Shown piece after piece: positions 1-6,437 of a stretch of DNA of 14,422 nt. The position numbers and the translations under genes were made by a program. The first letter of the stretch is position 1. Every line of letters begins with the position of its first letter. Source of the DNA: JAENVT01 sp031412355 (lineage in GTDB: Bacteria; Actinomycetota; Acidimicrobiia; Acidimicrobiales; Ilumatobacteraceae). Where the stretch lies: contig JANOCR010000077.1 of the NCBI GenBank assembly GCA_031412355.1, forward strand, positions 1-14,422. Direction: 5' to 3'. The notes under the pieces are model-generated. The model had not been told where the DNA came from. It made no database searches and worked only from the letters and a program-made list of their open reading frames with translations.

Positions 1-215
1 ATCGGGTGGTCGCCACCCAGTTCAGCGAAGCGTTCGTTGATGGCGACCGAGAGGATGTCGCGGTCGTAGGGGATCGGGACGAGCGCGCCATAAAGGATGG
101 CTTCGATCTCGATCATGCTGCCCATCCCGCCCAGTGCGAAGTATCGCATCCACAGATCCCCGATCGTCAGCCCCGCCTCGCGACGCGCGTGTTCGAGAAC
201 TTCGATGTCATTCAT
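1..215 (-). CDS. Hypothetical protein, N-terminal part (cut by left edge)
   Basis: The ATG at 215-213 on the minus strand opens a frame that runs leftwards off the window without a stop, giving about 71 residues. It begins MNDIEVLEHARREAGLT and continues with IGDLWMRYFALGGMGSM. It is mixed polar and hydrophobic, with no signal peptide or obvious membrane helix. I do not recognise a characterised domain; the texture is that of a small conserved soluble protein with amphipathic helices. Its start lies only 9 bases after the stop of the STAS-GAF-ANTAR gene on the same strand, so the two are almost certainly co-transcribed, which suggests a shared regulatory role. There is only a weak GTGAG-like ribosome site upstream, consistent with coupling to the preceding gene. 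The plus-strand ORF over the same bases is best seen as a shadow. Function unknown; existence of the gene is fairly likely. Confidence 0.6.
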   Translation of the reverse strand, partial: MNDIEVLEHARREAGLTIGDLWMRYFALGGMGSMIEIEAILYGALVPIPYDRDILSVAINERFAELGGDHP

Positions 216-224
216 AACGTGCGC

Positions 225-1364
225 TCACGTCTGTGATCCGTTATCGAGGTGGGCTGAGGCGACGATCGCTGTTGCTTGCTGGCGGACGGTCGTCTCCGCC
301 GCGCGTGCGGCCCTATACAGCGTCGCAGCAGCGTGATACGGGGTGGCGTGCTCGCGCGACATCAGCATTCCTTGTGCTTGGGCGATGACTTCGCGGGCGA
401 GCAGTGCGTCTGCAATTCGCTCGGCCATCTGGTCCTCGACCACCTGTCCTGCGGCGTCGACCAGAATGCCTGACGCCTGCGAGGCGAACAGAGCGGCGAG
501 GTCTTGCTGGTCCGGTCCGAAGGCTCGCTCGGAACTGGAGTAGATGTTGAGCGCACCGAATGACCGCTCGGCGGTCATGAGCGGGGTGGAGAGAATACTG
601 GCGATGCCTTCTTTCATGGCGCGGGGAACGAACGCCGGCCATCTGGTCTCCTCAGCCAACGACTCGCTGTGGAACCGGTGGCCCTGAGCCGCCGCGGCGA
701 GACACGGGCCTTCCCCGGTCTCGTACTGGTGGTCATCCATCCGCAAGACGGTGTCGTTGCTCGATGCGACGGTGGTCATGCGGCCGTTGCGCTCAAGCGT
801 CACGCTGGCTCCATCGGCACCGTCGACCGTTGCGTCGGCAAGAACAGCGACGAGCCGCAGGGCTGCGTCGATCGCCGCGTTGTTGGACTGTGCGCTGACG
901 CGGCCAAGGCCCCGTCCCAGGTTGGCAGGTAATCGCTTGAGGGAGGCGGGCTGATCGCCTGCGGATGGCTCCGCATCCTGGACAGCCCCCTTCACATGAC
1001 CGCGGTCAAGCCGGACAATCTCGTTCATCCGAGTCATCTCGAATAGCCGCAGCGTCGTGGAGCGCGCCGACCGTACGGTGAGCATCCTCCCAGATGTGAT
1101 GAGACGTCCCGATATGTCGGCAATCACGCCGAGCCCAGATGCGTCCATGAATCTGAGATCAGCAAGATCCAGAAACACCTCGTCGAGGCTTTGCTCGACC
1201 AGTTCACCGAGCACAGCGCCCAGCGCGGGCGCGGTCAGCGCGTCCACTTCGCCACGGACACGAAGAGTGACGGAACCGACAGCGAAATCGACACCGAGAT
1301 CGAAACCACCGTGGCGATCGTCAAAAATCACCGCTACGCAGCGACCTGTGGCGGCGAACCACAT
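225..1364 (-). CDS. STAS-GAF-ANTAR fusion regulator
   Basis: This is a putative cytoplasmic regulator combining three domains. Numbered from the ATG at 1364, residues about 21-121 form a STAS domain (anti-sigma-factor-antagonist type) with the motif FMDASGLGV, where the Ser (about residue 76) is the usual phospho-acceptor. Residues about 160-305 form a GAF domain with YETGEGPCL and the pattern RWPAFVPRAMKEGIASILS. The last 65 residues form an ANTAR RNA-binding three-helix domain (REVIAQAQGMLMSREHA). ANTAR proteins bind nascent RNA and prevent termination; STAS antagonists bind anti-sigma kinases. Having both in one chain is unusual. The start is uncertain: a GTG at 1397, the ATG at 1364 and a GTG at 1331 are all in frame and none has a good ribosome site; the STAS fold needs only the third. 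It is divergent from a second GAF-ANTAR gene and is followed after 9 bases by a small gene. The domain call is secure; the ligand and targets are unknown. Confidence 0.88.
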   Translation of the reverse strand: MWFAATGRCVAVIFDDRHGGFDLGVDFAVGSVTLRVRGEVDALTAPALGAVLGELVEQSLDEVFLDLADLRFMDASGLGVIADISGRLITSGRMLTVRSARSTTLRLFEMTRMNEIVRLDRGHVKGAVQDAEPSAGDQPASLKRLPANLGRGLGRVSAQSNNAAIDAALRLVAVLADATVDGADGASVTLERNGRMTTVASSNDTVLRMDDHQYETGEGPCLAAAAQGHRFHSESLAEETRWPAFVPRAMKEGIASILSTPLMTAERSFGALNIYSSSERAFGPDQQDLAALFASQASGILVDAAGQVVEDQMAERIADALLAREVIAQAQGMLMSREHATPYHAAATLYRAARAAETTVRQQATAIVASAHLDNGSQT

Positions 1365-1523
1365 CGTGAGACAGCGGAAAATCCTGCAACGGGCCACTTT
1401 TCAAGTCCAGGGGATTGTGGGAAACCCAACCCCTGATCGGAACCCTCGCTGTCGAAAGCAGTACCTACAGTAGCAGCTCTGCCGGCAGTAGCGGGCGGAC
1501 ACACGCCGTGCTCAAATGGGTGG

Positions 1524-2249
1524 ATGCGCGAGTCGGATGAGTTCCTGGATCTGGAGAACAACTTCTCTCAGGTGGCGGAGGCTCTCTTTGCGGCGGGCAC
1601 AGTGAACGGGACCCTGCAGAGAATCGTTGATCTTGCCGTGAACGCGGTTGACGGGTGCGAGGCGGCCGGCATACTTCTCATCGACGAGACGGTTACCACA
1701 GCCGCATCCAGTAGCCCGCTCGTCATCGTGGTCGACCAGCTACAGATCGATGCCGGCGAAGGACCCTGTCTCGACGCGTCGACCCTAGGGTCGACGTTCT
1801 ACGCCGCGGACCTGATCGACGACGAGCGATGGCAGATCTTCGGGCCTGCCGCCGTATCGGCAGGGATTCGCTGCGTTCTCGCGTGTCCGCTGTCCTCTCA
1901 ACGTTCCGGCGCGCTCAATCTTTATGCCACGCTTCCCGCAGCGTTCGGGGCCACCGACCGAGCCAAGGGCCAACTCTTCGCAACTCTGGCGGGCCTCGCC
2001 CTCAACTCCGCTGAAGAACGAGCCCTCGACGAGCAGAGGTCGGCCAACCTTGTCGAGGCTTTGCGTACACGCGAGCTCATCGGGCAGGCGCAGGGAATCT
2101 TGATGGAACGCGAGCGAATCTCAGGCGAGCAGGCATTCGATGTTCTGCGGCGAGCCTCGCAGCACATGAACATCAAGCTACGCGAGGTTGCCGCGACCCT
2201 GGTCGAGACAGGCGAATCACCGGAGACCGCGACACCTCGAACTGGGTGA
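1524..2249 (+). CDS. GAF-ANTAR domain transcription antitermination regulator
   Basis: This is a 241-residue soluble protein. Residues about 15-165 form a GAF sensor domain (IDAGEGPCLDAS, then RWQIFGPAAVSAGIRCVLACPL and GALNLYA). Residues about 170-227 form an ANTAR domain with the typical pattern LRTRELIGQAQGILMER followed by AFDVLRRAS and LREVAATLV. Proteins of this layout are common in actinobacteria and are thought to bind RNA hairpins in leaders and prevent termination in response to a signal sensed by GAF. The ATG at 1524 has no strong ribosome site (GGGTGG lies directly before it) and no better in-frame start is near. The GAF core closely parallels that of the divergent STAS-GAF-ANTAR protein, pointing to a duplication. 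A DHA2 exporter gene follows after 186 bases on the same strand. ANTAR identity is secure; signal and RNA targets are not visible. Confidence 0.92.
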   Translation: MRESDEFLDLENNFSQVAEALFAAGTVNGTLQRIVDLAVNAVDGCEAAGILLIDETVTTAASSSPLVIVVDQLQIDAGEGPCLDASTLGSTFYAADLIDDERWQIFGPAAVSAGIRCVLACPLSSQRSGALNLYATLPAAFGATDRAKGQLFATLAGLALNSAEERALDEQRSANLVEALRTRELIGQAQGILMERERISGEQAFDVLRRASQHMNIKLREVAATLVETGESPETATPRTG

Positions 2250-2351
2250 ACAACACGCGAGAGCCCCGGGCGCCGTTTCGAGTTGGCAGCATCGGCGGGC
2301 TCTGGCGAAGTACCAGCGGATATGGGGGTTCCGGCCCGAATCACTCTCACA

Positions 2352-2369
2352 GCACTCACATCTGAGTGT
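2352..2369 (+). promoter_or_regulatory. Short inverted repeat in the exporter leader
   Basis: The arms 2352-2358 and 2363-2369 pair (ACTCA with TGAGT at the core, extended by one C-G and one G-U pair) around a four-base CATC loop. It lies about 67 bases before the start codon of the DHA2 exporter gene, so it could be a DNA operator for an unlinked regulator or a leader RNA hairpin. There is no U-tract after it, so it is not a terminator. It lacks the six-base loop of known ANTAR target hairpins. It may be chance. Confidence 0.3.
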
Positions 2370-2423
2370 TCGCTCCCAATGCGGACACGGCGGCCTTAGG
2401 CGCAATGTGAAGCCACGCTACCC

Positions 2424-2430
2424 AAAGGAG
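2424..2430 (+). promoter_or_regulatory. Strong ribosome-binding site of the exporter gene
   Basis: AAAGGAG lies 5 bases before the ATG at 2436. It is the best Shine-Dalgarno match in the window and fixes the exporter start. Confidence 0.85.
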
Positions 2431-2435
2431 TCATC

Positions 2436-4037
2436 ATGCACGGTCGTCCCACATCCCAGTCCCTCGGCGACACACACGCCAACCACCCCAATCGCTGGCG
2501 CATCCTCGGAGTGCTCGTTCTTGCACTCCTCGTCACCTCCATTGACCACACCATCATCAACGTCGCCATGCCGCGACTCGTCGGCGACCTGGGTGCCACT
2601 TCGGCGCAGCTGCAGTGGATCGTCGCGTCGTACACCATCGTGTTCGCCGGCCTGCTCCTCACCGCCGGAAGCATCGGTGACCGCTTCGGGCGCCGACACG
2701 CACTCCTCGTTGGCCTGGCCGCGTTCCTCGCCGGATCAGTCGTCGCCGCCACAGCTGGCTCGACAACCGCTCTCATTGTCGGCCGCAGCGTGATGGGCGT
2801 AGGCGGCGCGTTCATCATGCCAACGACCTTGTCGATCCTCGTCAATGTTTTCGGCGATCCCGGCGAACGTGCCAAGGCGATCGCCGTATGGACCGCCGCG
2901 AGCGGCGCCGGGATCGCGCTCGGACCGATCGTCGGCGGGATGCTGATGCGCAGCTTCTCGTGGTCGTCGGTGTTCTGGATCAACGTGCCACTGCTCGTCG
3001 CCGCGTTCATTGGTGCGATGCACTTGGTACCTGACTCCCGCGATCCGCACGCGACCAGGCTTGACCCCGTCGGAGCGGTCCTTTCCACTGCCTCAATCGG
3101 ATCGCTGGTGTACGCCATCATCCAGGCTCCGGAGCGTGGCTGGACCTCGACATCGTCCGTCGTCAACTTCGTCGCCGGTACGGCGATCGGAATCCTGTTC
3201 GTGGCATGGGAGAGGCGTCGGGACGATCCGATGCTTGACATCGCCCTGTTCCGTAGTCGCGGTTTCTCGGCCGGCAGCATCACCCTCGCTCTGCTCTTCT
3301 TCGCCATGGCCGGCACCGTGTTCCTCCAGGCACAGTACCTGCAGTTCGTTCTCGAATACACCCCACTAGCCGCCGGGATTGCGCTCGTCCCAGCCGCACT
3401 AGGGATGCTGCTCGGCACGGGAGCGGGCGCCCATCTCGCAGCCAGCCACGGCGGACGCGTCGCTGTTGCCGCCGGCACACTGGTCGCCGCCGCTGGCGTC
3501 GCGACCCAGGCTGCATTCGTCGACGGCGGTTCCTACCTGCCGACCGGCGTAGGCCTTCTCCTGTTCGGCCTCGGTGCCGGCATCGCGATGCCCGCCGCGA
3601 CCGAAATGATCATGGCGACCCTGCCACCGGCACGCGCTGGAGTCGGCTCCGCAGTCAATGACACGGTTCGTGAGTTCGGCGGCGCCCTCGGGGTCGCCGT
3701 CATCGGAAGCATCGCCGCCACCAGCTACACGTCATCGATGCACCGCGAACTCGACCGTTTCACGGGCCTGACCGACATCGACCGCAGTTTGCTGACCAAC
3801 AACGTCGGCGCCGCCATCGACACCAGCAGGAACATCGGAGAACAGGCGAACGAGATTGCCTCGGTCGCCCGGAACGCATTCGTCGACTCCATGAGTGGTT
3901 CGCTCTGGATCGCTGCAGGCCTGGCCTTGGGCGCTGCTCTCGTGGCACTCACCCAACTGCCTCGTCACACACACCACGACGCCCAGGTGCCAAGCATCGG
4001 GTTTGCCCACCACGAGCCGGTCGCGGCCAGGCGCTGA
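2436..4037 (+). CDS. DHA2-family MFS drug:H+ antiporter (EmrB/QacA type)
   Basis: This is a 533-residue inner-membrane transporter, the usual length for the 14-helix DHA2 branch of the major facilitator superfamily. It would export toxic or amphipathic compounds in exchange for protons. Helix 1 carries the acidic motif SIDHTIINVAMP (residues 35-46), matching the LDxTIVNVALP signature of the family. Motif A, GDRFGRRHAL, is at residues 81-90 between helices 2 and 3. The antiporter motif C lies in helix 5 (GAGIALGPIVGGML, 157-170). Long alternating hydrophobic segments continue to about residue 515, followed by a short histidine-rich tail. The start is set by AAAGGAG 5 bases upstream. A perfect terminator follows the stop by 11 bases, so the gene is a single unit or the last gene after the GAF-ANTAR gene. 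No dedicated repressor sits next to it. The substrate cannot be deduced. Confidence 0.95.
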   Translation: MHGRPTSQSLGDTHANHPNRWRILGVLVLALLVTSIDHTIINVAMPRLVGDLGATSAQLQWIVASYTIVFAGLLLTAGSIGDRFGRRHALLVGLAAFLAGSVVAATAGSTTALIVGRSVMGVGGAFIMPTTLSILVNVFGDPGERAKAIAVWTAASGAGIALGPIVGGMLMRSFSWSSVFWINVPLLVAAFIGAMHLVPDSRDPHATRLDPVGAVLSTASIGSLVYAIIQAPERGWTSTSSVVNFVAGTAIGILFVAWERRRDDPMLDIALFRSRGFSAGSITLALLFFAMAGTVFLQAQYLQFVLEYTPLAAGIALVPAALGMLLGTGAGAHLAASHGGRVAVAAGTLVAAAGVATQAAFVDGGSYLPTGVGLLLFGLGAGIAMPAATEMIMATLPPARAGVGSAVNDTVREFGGALGVAVIGSIAATSYTSSMHRELDRFTGLTDIDRSLLTNNVGAAIDTSRNIGEQANEIASVARNAFVDSMSGSLWIAAGLALGAALVALTQLPRHTHHDAQVPSIGFAHHEPVAARR

Positions 4038-4048
4038 CAGCTACCAAC

Positions 4049-4085
4049 AAAGGGGCCCTCTCGGCCTGGCGGGGAGGGCCCCTTT
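4049..4085 (+). terminator. Rho-independent terminator after the exporter gene
   Basis: The arms 4049-4060 and 4074-4085 form a perfect 12-bp stem (AAAGGGGCCCTC with its complement) around a 13-base loop. The right arm ends in TTTT, followed by GCGC and another TTTT. On the minus strand the hairpin follows the PEP-utilising gene (ending at 4139), but the T-run there is interrupted (TTTGTTGG), so it may also stop that operon, less efficiently. Confidence 0.88.
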
Positions 4086-4138
4086 TGCGCTTTTCGTTGC
4101 CGAGCGCTCGCAGACCTGAGGCGTTCCCCTGAGACGGG

Positions 4139-5611
4139 TCAGCTGGACACCACGACTCGGGCGTTCGTGGGATCGACGGTCACGGTCATGCCCGTGGTCA
4201 GTCGCGTCGTGGCCGTGACGTCGCCGAGCACCGCGGGGATGCCGAGCTCTCTGGCCAGGATCGCCGCGTGAGAGAGCAGCCCTCCGGTCGTGGTGACGAT
4301 CGCGCCGGCAGAAGCGAGGACCGCGTTCCACGATGGACAGGTGAACGTTGTGACGATCACGTCGCCAGGCTCGATGAGTTCGAGGGCGTGGCCGGGGTCG
4401 TCGACGACGAGAGCGCGGCCGACATGGATCACGTCGCCGACGCCGATGGCGTGGCCGTCTCCGAGCATGTGGTCGGCCGAAGCCAGTTGTGCCGCCCCGA
4501 TCAAGGCGAGTGCCCGCGGCAGCGCCGTGAGCGGCGGGATGAGAAAATCTGGGCCGAGGGAGGGCGGCGCGTCGAGCAGCGAGAGCTTGGTGCGGTCGTC
4601 TCGGCGTCGCTCGAGGTCGCCAGGCGAGGCCGATTGCTGACCGGCTTGCAGGAGGGCGACGAGCTCATCGACGTTGGCCTCTATCGCGAGCGTCGGGTCG
4701 GCAAACCCCAGCCGGCGGCCGCAGTCGAGCATCGCCCGACGAAGCAGGCCCATCGGCCACGCACCGGTCATGGCGCCGTTGTCGTCGCGGAGGGGGACAG
4801 CGGCTCGGGCATCGGCGACGAGCTGGTCGAGCTCCTCGCGGTGCTGCGGTGGCACGAGGGGCCCGAGGTCGAGCGGGGCGGGCCCCGGCTCAGTTCGGTG
4901 CGCGCCACGCGGTGACAACTCGCAACGAGCGAGGCTGTCCAGGTCGTAGCCGGTGAGGATCTGCCAGGCGGGTTCGGCGGTCCCGTCGGATGGTGGCGTC
5001 GCACTGCCGAGAGCCTGCGCTGCCACGGCGGCTTCGATGCCCCACTCGTGGCATCGCGCGATCAGCAGACCGACCGGCAGCAGGTCGTCGCCGTGGAGCT
5101 CGAAGTGACGTCGGTAGCCCTGGATTACGAGGATTCGACAATCGTGGAGGTGCGCAACGAACTCGTCAGTCGTCAAGCTCGCCGGCTCGACGGCTTCGAG
5201 CTGCTCGTTGCGCTGCTTCCACTGGAAGCGTTCGACGTCGAACCAATGCTTTGTGACCGCGCGCCATGGCCGCTCGGCGAGTGTCTGTCGCGCCGCGCGT
5301 GTTCGTCGGCGAAAGGCGGGGTGAAGTCTCGACATCAGCCACACCAACGCGTTGGGTGGGGTCCGCTTCATCTCGCGTGGCCCGGCAAGTGGAACGGGCG
5401 TGATGTAGAGGTGGCCGTGCACGAAACCGACGTCGATCCCTTGGGCCAGCACTCCGTAGCGGGCCATGTAGTCAGCCATTCCGGCCGGGGCGGTCTCGAC
5501 GTAGATCCGCTGATACTCGGGTGTGAGTGCGCCGGGAAAGTGGTCGGCTAATCGCATCCACCCTCCTGGTGCAGGGGCGGTGAACTCCACGAGTTCGGTT
5601 GTCGGGGTCAT
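4139..5611 (-). CDS. PEP-utilising enzyme homologue (phospho-histidine domain, no ATP-grasp)
   Basis: This is a 490-residue protein related to the central and C-terminal parts of PEP synthase and rifampin phosphotransferase. The N-terminus has the family-like segment WMRLADHFPGALTP (18-31). The middle is helical, and the segment around 290-305 (LLRRAMLDCGRRLGF) resembles the substrate-side domain of that family. Residues 415-490 are the mobile phospho-histidine domain, GDVIVTTFTCPSWNAVL then TTGGLLSHAAILARELGIP, with the catalytic His at 448. In the full enzymes an N-terminal ATP-grasp domain phosphorylates this His; here no such domain exists and none is encoded elsewhere in the window. It may work with a separate ATP-binding partner, receive phosphate from another donor, or have another role. 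Its ATG overlaps the TetR stop codon (ATGA), so it is the second gene of a translationally coupled operon. Family assignment is good; reaction and substrate are unknown. Confidence 0.85.
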   Translation of the reverse strand: MTPTTELVEFTAPAPGGWMRLADHFPGALTPEYQRIYVETAPAGMADYMARYGVLAQGIDVGFVHGHLYITPVPLAGPREMKRTPPNALVWLMSRLHPAFRRRTRAARQTLAERPWRAVTKHWFDVERFQWKQRNEQLEAVEPASLTTDEFVAHLHDCRILVIQGYRRHFELHGDDLLPVGLLIARCHEWGIEAAVAAQALGSATPPSDGTAEPAWQILTGYDLDSLARCELSPRGAHRTEPGPAPLDLGPLVPPQHREELDQLVADARAAVPLRDDNGAMTGAWPMGLLRRAMLDCGRRLGFADPTLAIEANVDELVALLQAGQQSASPGDLERRRDDRTKLSLLDAPPSLGPDFLIPPLTALPRALALIGAAQLASADHMLGDGHAIGVGDVIHVGRALVVDDPGHALELIEPGDVIVTTFTCPSWNAVLASAGAIVTTTGGLLSHAAILARELGIPAVLGDVTATTRLTTGMTVTVDPTNARVVVSS

Positions 5612-6237
5612 GGCGCGGTCCTATTCCTTGTCGTGTGCTTCGGATGTTTGGTGGTAACTGTTCGGTTAGCGGTGGGTCCAGTCGCGGCGATCAGCGCTTC
5701 CGCAGCCCACAGCGACGCGGCGAGCGCGTCATCGACACCCAGGCCCTGACGATCGTGGAGTTCGACGAGAGCGAGTGAGCCGCTGACGAGGAGCAAGAGC
5801 GCGATCAAGCGTTGACCCTGCTCGGACTCCGCGTCGACGCCGCGACCCCCGAGATACGCGGCCAGCTGCTCTTGGCTCCGCGCCAACCGCGCCCGACGCA
5901 TGTCGCGACCCGCCTCCGAGGTGATCTGGTGTCGCAACAGCGCAAGGTTGGAGGCGAAGCTCGTCCACATCGCCCGTTGAAACGCAGCAAACTCATCATC
6001 TCCTGCACGACCGCCGTCATCGGCAATCAATGCTTGACGCGAGGGTTCCTCGGCGGCTGCGGTCAACAAATCGTCCTTCGTCGGGAAGTAGCGATAGATC
6101 GTGGCCAACGACACCCCGCTGCGTCGGGCTACCGCCGGCACCGACAAGTCGTCGAACGATCCCTCGGCAACCAGTTCCAGCACAGCGCCGAGCACCTTGC
6201 GCCGGGTCAACTCCTTGTGCTCCTCGCGCAGTCCCAT
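5608..6237 (-). CDS. TetR-family transcriptional repressor
   Basis: This is a 209-residue DNA-binding regulator from the ATG at 6237. The N-terminal helix-turn-helix reads LSVPAVARRSGVSLATIYRYF (about residues 29-49), followed by PTKDDLL, a classic TetR pattern. The C-terminal part is helical and would hold the ligand pocket. Two starts are possible. The ATG at 6267 lies inside a large inverted repeat and would add ten residues. The ATG at 6237 has AGAGGA 10 bases upstream and gives the normal N-terminal length, so I prefer it. The stop overlaps the start of the PEP-utilising gene by 4 bases, and that gene is the likely regulated partner. The inverted repeat at 6254-6292 overlaps its promoter region, which suggests autorepression. 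The ligand is unknown. Confidence 0.92.
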   Translation of the reverse strand: MGLREEHKELTRRKVLGAVLELVAEGSFDDLSVPAVARRSGVSLATIYRYFPTKDDLLTAAAEEPSRQALIADDGGRAGDDEFAAFQRAMWTSFASNLALLRHQITSEAGRDMRRARLARSQEQLAAYLGGRGVDAESEQGQRLIALLLLVSGSLALVELHDRQGLGVDDALAASLWAAEALIAATGPTANRTVTTKHPKHTTRNRTAP

Positions 6238-6253
6238 CGGCGTATCATCCTCT

Positions 6254-6292
6254 AGTGAGATGATCATGTCAATAAGAAGTGATCATCTCACT
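6254..6292. promoter_or_regulatory. Perfect 13+13 bp inverted repeat, probable TetR operator
   Basis: AGTGAGATGATCA at 6254-6266 is exactly mirrored by TGATCATCTCACT at 6280-6292, with a 13-base AT-richer spacer between. The arms contain TGATCA, itself a palindrome, so the site may hold two overlapping dimer sites. On the minus strand the spacer and inner edge contain TTGACA (6272-6267), a perfect -35 hexamer; a weak -10 (GATGAT or TGATAC) follows close to the TetR start codon. The only gene this site could control directly is the TetR-PEP operon. Operator function is inference from symmetry, position and the usual autoregulation of TetR genes. Confidence 0.75.
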
Positions 6293-6321
6293 TAGCGCCC
6301 GGTCGGTGACGCCAGGTTTGT

Positions 6322-6423
6322 GGGCGCGGTTTTGGCCGCCGGGTGCGTGATATCGCGCCCGGAAAACTGGTCGGGCGCGGTTTTGGCTAGCCCTGGCGTG
6401 ATATCGCGCCCGACCACTCGGGG
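6322..6423. repeat. Tandem 51-bp hairpin repeat, two copies
   Basis: Two copies start at 6322 and 6373. They share GGGCGCGGTTTTGGC at the left and GCGTGATATCGCGCCCG at the right, with 8 differing bases between and a divergent tail. Each copy folds on itself through GGGCGCG/CGCGCCC. A further GCGCCCG at 6295-6301 may be the end of a degenerate third copy. The array fills the gap between the Stv-like gene and the TetR promoter. The two conserved blocks with a variable middle suggest a palindromic dispersed element (REP-like), but I cannot assign a family. Confidence 0.7.
6368..6416 (-). terminator. Possible terminator formed by one repeat copy
   Basis: In the copy nearer the Stv-like gene the stem extends to 12 perfect pairs (6368-6379 with 6405-6416) around a 25-base loop. 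Read on the minus strand, TTTT follows almost directly. It could therefore end transcription of the Stv-like gene before the TetR promoter. The large loop and short T-run make this uncertain. Confidence 0.4.
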
Positions 6424-6437
6424 CGGCGCTTGCCGGG

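Noticed and set aside
6..236. Plus-strand ORF of 76 residues at the left edge
   Set aside because: It lies antisense to the minus-strand gene that follows the STAS-GAF-ANTAR gene; its composition is unstructured and it has no ribosome site.
1439..1471. Extracytoplasmic-sigma-like promoter (GGAAC, 17 bases, GTACC) or TACAGT -10 before the GAF-ANTAR gene
   Set aside because: Both elements are partial matches without support from spacing or a good partner hexamer; too weak to list.
2250..2435. ANTAR-type double hexaloop RNA
   Set aside because: By eye I found only a four-base-loop hairpin and a seven-base-loop CTGG/CCAG hairpin; neither has the required A1/G4 six-base loop.
2396..3478. Minus-strand ORF of 360 residues
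   Set aside because: It lies fully antisense to the DHA2 exporter, is rich in Ala, Arg, Pro and Ser and has no domain; a typical high-GC shadow.
4268..4915. Plus-strand ORF of 215 residues
   Set aside because: Antisense to the PEP-utilising gene, charged and repetitive, without a recognisable fold.
6295..6423. CRISPR array
   Set aside because: Only two units, each self-palindromic, with no uniform spacers and no cas genes.
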